Translations under genes and position numbers: made by a program
Source: Sphingobium fontiphilum
Lineage (GTDB): Bacteria > Pseudomonadota > Alphaproteobacteria > Sphingomonadales > Sphingomonadaceae
Reading direction: 5' to 3'
DNA: 64,000 nt
NCBI RefSeq assembly: GCF_014196635.1
Contig: NZ_JACIEB010000005.1
Span: forward strand, 125,001 to 189,000
The notes under the pieces: generated by a model
What the model saw: only the letters and a program-made list of their open reading frames with translations
Told to the model about the DNA's origin: nothing
The model's database searches: none
In this document: in pieces, positions 63,193-64,000 of the stretch
How the letters are laid out: every line of letters starts with the position of its first letter
Numbering within the stretch: the stretch's first letter is position 1

Positions 63193-64000
63193 TGGCCGAA
63201 ATTACCGGGGTTCCCGAATACGACGAAGCCGCCATCCAGCGCATTCGCGATTTCGTCGAGGCGACGATGGGCGGGCGGATCGTGCGGATGGAACAGCAGG
63301 TGCGCTGGCGTCCGGCGTGGTTTGCCGATGTCGAGGTGGACGGAAAGATCACCGAACTGCACTTGCGCGGCGACCGTACCGGAGACGTGGCGATCTTTCC
63401 CGATCTGAAGCGCGAAGCCGATATCATCAGCGTGCTGTACGATCAGGGCATCCCGGTGCCGCAAGTCCACGGCTATCTGGCCGATCCACCGTGCATCGTG
63501 ATGGAATCGATTCAGGGCACGCGCGACCTGTCCGGTCTTTCCGCCGAGGCGCACAGCGCGATCGGGCGCGAATACATGGCCGCCGTGGCCGCCATGCACA
63601 AGGTGCCGGTCGAAGCCTTCGCCGATGTCGACATCCACGTGCCGCAGGGGGCCGAGGAGATCGCGCTGATCGGGCTGAATACCTACATGCCGCAATATCT
63701 GCGCACCAAGAAGCGGCCCGAACCGCTGCTGGAGTTCGTGATCCAGTGGATCCGGCGCAACGTGCCGCGCCACCGTACGCGCGCGGCGTTCATCCAGTTC
63801 GATTCCGGGCAGTTCCTGGTTCACGAGCAGCGCATGACCAAGCTCTACGATTTCGAGTTCAGCATGATTGGCGATCCGATGGTGGATCTGGCCACCATGG
63901 GCATGCGCAACACGATCGAACCGATGGGCGCGCCGCTGCCCGAACTGTTCGGCTACTATGAACAGGCCAGCGGCGAACCGCTGGACCATGATGCCATCCT
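63192..64000 (+). CDS. APH-family phosphotransferase with altered catalytic loop, partial
   Basis: At least 269 residues, open at the right edge of the window. IRDFVEATMGGRIVRMEQQVRWRPAWF is the nucleotide lobe. The usual HGDxxxxN loop is replaced by FIQFDSGQFLVHEQ: the Asp is kept, but the His and Asn positions differ. The metal motif LYDFEFSMIGDPMVDLATMGMR is retained. The fold is clear; kinase activity is uncertain. It begins by overlapping the NTF2-like stop, continuing the same operon. Confidence 0.78.
   Translation, partial: MAEITGVPEYDEAAIQRIRDFVEATMGGRIVRMEQQVRWRPAWFADVEVDGKITELHLRGDRTGDVAIFPDLKREADIISVLYDQGIPVPQVHGYLADPPCIVMESIQGTRDLSGLSAEAHSAIGREYMAAVAAMHKVPVEAFADVDIHVPQGAEEIALIGLNTYMPQYLRTKKRPEPLLEFVIQWIRRNVPRHRTRAAFIQFDSGQFLVHEQRMTKLYDFEFSMIGDPMVDLATMGMRNTIEPMGAPLPELFGYYEQASGEPLDHDAI

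Noticed and set aside
1..64000. CRISPR arrays, tRNA or rRNA genes and transposase genes
   Set aside because: No regularly spaced repeats, cloverleaf-like segments or transposase motifs were seen by eye; a tRNA scan could still find one.

Overview
This window looks like chromosomal DNA of a sphingomonad (order Sphingomonadales, most like Sphingobium or Sphingomonas). The signs are high GC, a large TonB-dependent receptor, and alphaproteobacterial or sphingomonad families (MipZ, MmcB, HemJ, DUF4167, DUF1491, DUF6489, DUF4139). Gene orders are also typical: hisS-prfA-prmC-DUF4167, mnmE-mnmG-rsmG-parA-parB, and ppsR-maf-aroE-coaE-dnaQ diverging from hemE-hemJ. The genus assignment is inference.

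Layout. 1-5.5 kb: end of a flippase-like membrane protein, a CBS protein, a thioesterase, two tandem DUF4139 exported proteins and a DUF4167 protein. 5.8-9.0 kb: the translation operon hisS-prfA-prmC, in which the last quarter of hisS has clearly foreign base and codon use. 9.2-16.2 kb: an M61 peptidase, pyrophosphatase, a MocR regulator, an ABM protein, an ankyrin protein, a Sco protein, a YcgN-like protein and a YgjP-like metallopeptidase. 16.3-22.4 kb: an Lhr-type helicase and the PdeM phosphoesterase, separated by a TonB receptor. 22.4-29 kb: TrhO, an exported retropepsin-like protease, Rho, TerC, and a quinone oxidoreductase/dienelactone hydrolase pair. 28.9-34.5 kb: mnmE-mnmG-rsmG-parA-parB. 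Three parS sites lie here and a fourth lies in trhO. 34.5-42.9 kb: PepN, TldD, DUF924, a sigma-54-driven glnK-amtB operon, a HAD nucleotidase and dapD. 43-47 kb: a palindromic repeat, a low-GC membrane ORF, MmcB, a SleB-like hydrolase, DUF1491, a thioesterase, ptsN and hpf. 47.1-58.2 kb: dnaQ-coaE-aroE-maf-ppsR, a probable oriC with three perfect DnaA boxes, then hemE-hemJ, panC, mipZ, a DnaJ-like protein, phosphomannomutase, an NHL protein and a DUF1993 protein.

The core of the window is therefore the replication-origin domain of the chromosome: oriC, the ParABS segregation system and the MipZ division-site regulator lie within about 32 kb.

From 58.2 kb the content changes. A long imperfect inverted repeat marks the edge of an accessory block. 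The block starts with a broken 3' remnant of cofD (coenzyme F420 biosynthesis). It continues with two luciferase-like oxidoreductases of families annotated as probable F420-dependent enzymes, an SDR dehydrogenase, an NTF2/SnoaL-like protein and two APH-like phosphotransferases, and runs off the right edge. The cofD remnant beside F420-type oxidoreductases is the most unusual combination in the window. The pathway is unknown.

No tRNA, rRNA, CRISPR array or transposase gene was recognised.
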